Source: Selenomonadales bacterium 4137-cl (lineage in GTDB: Bacteria > Bacillota > Negativicutes > Sporomusales > UBA7701). From it: a DNA stretch of 64,000 nucleotides. A program made the position numbers and the translations under genes. This document shows, piece after piece, positions 62,844 through 64,000 of this stretch. The stretch lies in the NCBI GenBank assembly GCA_032334055.1, contig JAUOZS010000001.1:3372001-3436000 (forward strand), read 5' to 3'. Positions within the stretch are counted from its first letter, which is position 1; each line of letters opens with the position of its first letter. Under the pieces are notes generated by a model. That model was not told where the DNA came from. It was given only the letters and a program-made list of their open reading frames with translations, and made no database searches.

Positions 62844-63671
62844 TTAGCGCAATAAATTCCAGCTATCGCAGCCATACTTCTCCGCCGCAAGTGTCGCGGC
62901 GACCGCCCGTTCGCCGGCGGTCAGGCCGCCGGGAACGAATTCATCCGCCAGCGCCGCGGCAAAACCCGCCGTCAGAGCATCGGTCAACTCCGTCCAGGCG
63001 GGTAAGCGGCCAAGCGCCTCCTCAAGGCCGATTGCCCGGCCGGCCAGCATCGCCGCCGTCGCCGCCCGCGCTTCCGGAGACGGCAGCCGGAGTATGGCCG
63101 CGACTTTGGCGGCGTCAAACCTGAGCAGCAGCGACCCGTGCTGCAGGATGACCCCGTTCTTGCGCACCTGGGCGCTGCCAGCCAGCTTGCGCCCCGCGCA
63201 GGTAAGCTCATACTGGGCCGGGGCGTCGAAACACGCCGCCGAGGCATGTTTAGACCGCCGTCCCTGTCCGTAGGCGGCGGGGGGGATGCTCAGTCCGGCC
63301 TCGACCCCCAGCCGCTTTAGCCCGTCCAGCAGTCCGCCGCTGAACCAGCGATAGGCCCCGGTAATCGTCGGCGGCACGCCCGGAAAATCTTCCCGCACCA
63401 CCACGCTGTAAGTTAGCTCCGCGTCGTGCAGCACCGCCCGGCCGCCGGTAAGACGGCGCACCACGTCGATGCCGCGCGCGTGGCAGGCGTCTAGATCTAT
63501 CTCCGCCGCCGCCCGCTGGAAATAACCAAGGCTGACCGCCGCCGGCCGCCAGCCGTAGAACCTGAGCGTGGGCGGCGCCTCGCCCGCCCCGTGGGCGAGC
63601 ATGATCGCCTCATCCGCCGCCATATTTCCGGCGGCGGATGAGGCGCCGCTGTCAATCACCCGCCACGGCAC
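62844..63671 (-). CDS. LipM-type octanoyltransferase (lipoate ligase family)
   Basis: 275 aa; GTG 63671, overlapping the preceding gene by 20 bases. LplA/LipB fold: RRLTGGRAVLHDAELTYSV, the catalytic Cys147 in SAACFDAPAQYEL, Lys162 in AGRKLAGSAQVRKNG, and LQHGSLLLRFD. This Cys-based form fits LipM, which moves octanoate from ACP to the H protein, rather than an ATP-dependent ligase. Confidence 0.9.
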   Translation of the reverse strand: MPWRVIDSGASSAAGNMAADEAIMLAHGAGEAPPTLRFYGWRPAAVSLGYFQRAAAEIDLDACHARGIDVVRRLTGGRAVLHDAELTYSVVVREDFPGVPPTITGAYRWFSGGLLDGLKRLGVEAGLSIPPAAYGQGRRSKHASAACFDAPAQYELTCAGRKLAGSAQVRKNGVILQHGSLLLRFDAAKVAAILRLPSPEARAATAAMLAGRAIGLEEALGRLPAWTELTDALTAGFAAALADEFVPGGLTAGERAVAATLAAEKYGCDSWNLLR

Positions 63672-64000
63672 GCGCCCCGCCCCCGATCACTTCGCATTCG
63701 GCGATCGCCTGCGCCGTCTCTGCCGCGGTCAGCGGCCGCGGATAGTTATACATCACCCCGCCGGGGCGCTCGTTATAATACGGACGGTTGCAGTCCGGAC
63801 AGCCGCTCGTGCGGAACGCCGTCCCGTCGGCCAGCAGCCCGGCCAGCCCGTCAACCGCGAACCCGCCTATCGCGCCGCCCCGGCAGACTATCGCCTCCCG
63901 GCCGTATCCCTGCCGCAGCAGGTGATGCGCCACCTGGACCCGCCGGTACCGGCCGACGGGGGGCGCCGCCAGACCGGCCCAGGCCGTTCCCTTCACCGGC
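63652..64000 (-). CDS. Radical SAM protein C-terminus, candidate lipoyl synthase partner
   Basis: C-terminal 115 codons, open past the right edge. Ends with HHLLRQGYGREAIVCRGG, FRTSGCPDCNRPYYNE and MYNYPRPLTAAE, the Cys-rich tail of radical SAM proteins of the BioB/LipA-like class. The radical SAM CxxxCxxC lies outside. Adjacent octanoyltransferase and lpd suggest a role in lipoate synthesis of the LipS kind, not classical LipA. This is inference from position and tail. Confidence 0.7.
   Translation of the reverse strand, partial: PVKGTAWAGLAAPPVGRYRRVQVAHHLLRQGYGREAIVCRGGAIGGFAVDGLAGLLADGTAFRTSGCPDCNRPYYNERPGGVMYNYPRPLTAAETAQAIAECEVIGGGARAVAGD

Overview
The window looks like the chromosome of a diderm Firmicute, most likely a Negativicutes/Sporomusaceae-type bacterium. 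The Firmicute side is shown by strong AGGAGG-type ribosome binding sites, two T-box leaders, sigma-A promoters, a SpoVD/FtsI-like PBP with a PASTA tail and a PHP-type PolX. The outer-membrane side is shown by an OmpA-family protein, a C-terminal-aromatic beta-barrel protein and several exported proteins. The DNA is GC-rich and most genes lie on the minus strand in short operons closed by clear hairpin terminators. No CRISPR array, prophage or rRNA was seen.

Region by region. 1-4.6 kb: 5' part of a regulator with an HPr-like domain fused to PAS domains, an operon of three exported proteins including OmpA, an AraC regulator and tRNA-Ala. 4.7-13 kb: a type III polyketide synthase with an ICMT-type methyltransferase, RmuC, small envelope and unknown genes, an AEC transporter, an NlpC/P60 hydrolase and an HD-GYP protein. 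13-24.6 kb: a complete glycogen operon glgB-glgC-glgD-glgA-glgP followed by an unusual GH13-GH77 fusion, with a candidate structured leader RNA upstream. 24.7-34.9 kb: exported proteins, a candidate small RNA/peptide locus, an MFS-NIF3 pair with a structured leader, small unknown genes, an outer-membrane barrel and a metallophosphoesterase. 35.2-36.9 kb: an intact IS3-family element with a 3-bp target duplication, a partial tRNA-Val copy and tRNA-Val itself.

37-43 kb: an ECF-type uptake system (two ATPases and a T protein, then an S protein) under two T-boxes whose specifier reads as UGG (Trp). A PaaK-type aryl-CoA ligase overlaps the S-component gene. This suggests a tryptophan-starvation regulon that couples tryptophan import to activation of an arylacetate, perhaps indoleacetate, and it is the most interesting system here. 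43-53 kb: a class V aminotransferase, a D,D-carboxypeptidase, MotB-CheR, alanine dehydrogenase, an amidohydrolase with hydrogenase maturation genes (protease, hypA, hypB) and a membrane diguanylate cyclase. 53-64 kb: PolX, the PBP, an MFS pump, an exported protein, and a minus-strand operon of a radical SAM protein (cut by the window edge), lipM-like octanoyltransferase, lpd, sdaAB and sdaAA. That last set fits lipoylation plus serine-to-pyruvate conversion, probably linked to glycine cleavage genes beyond the right edge.
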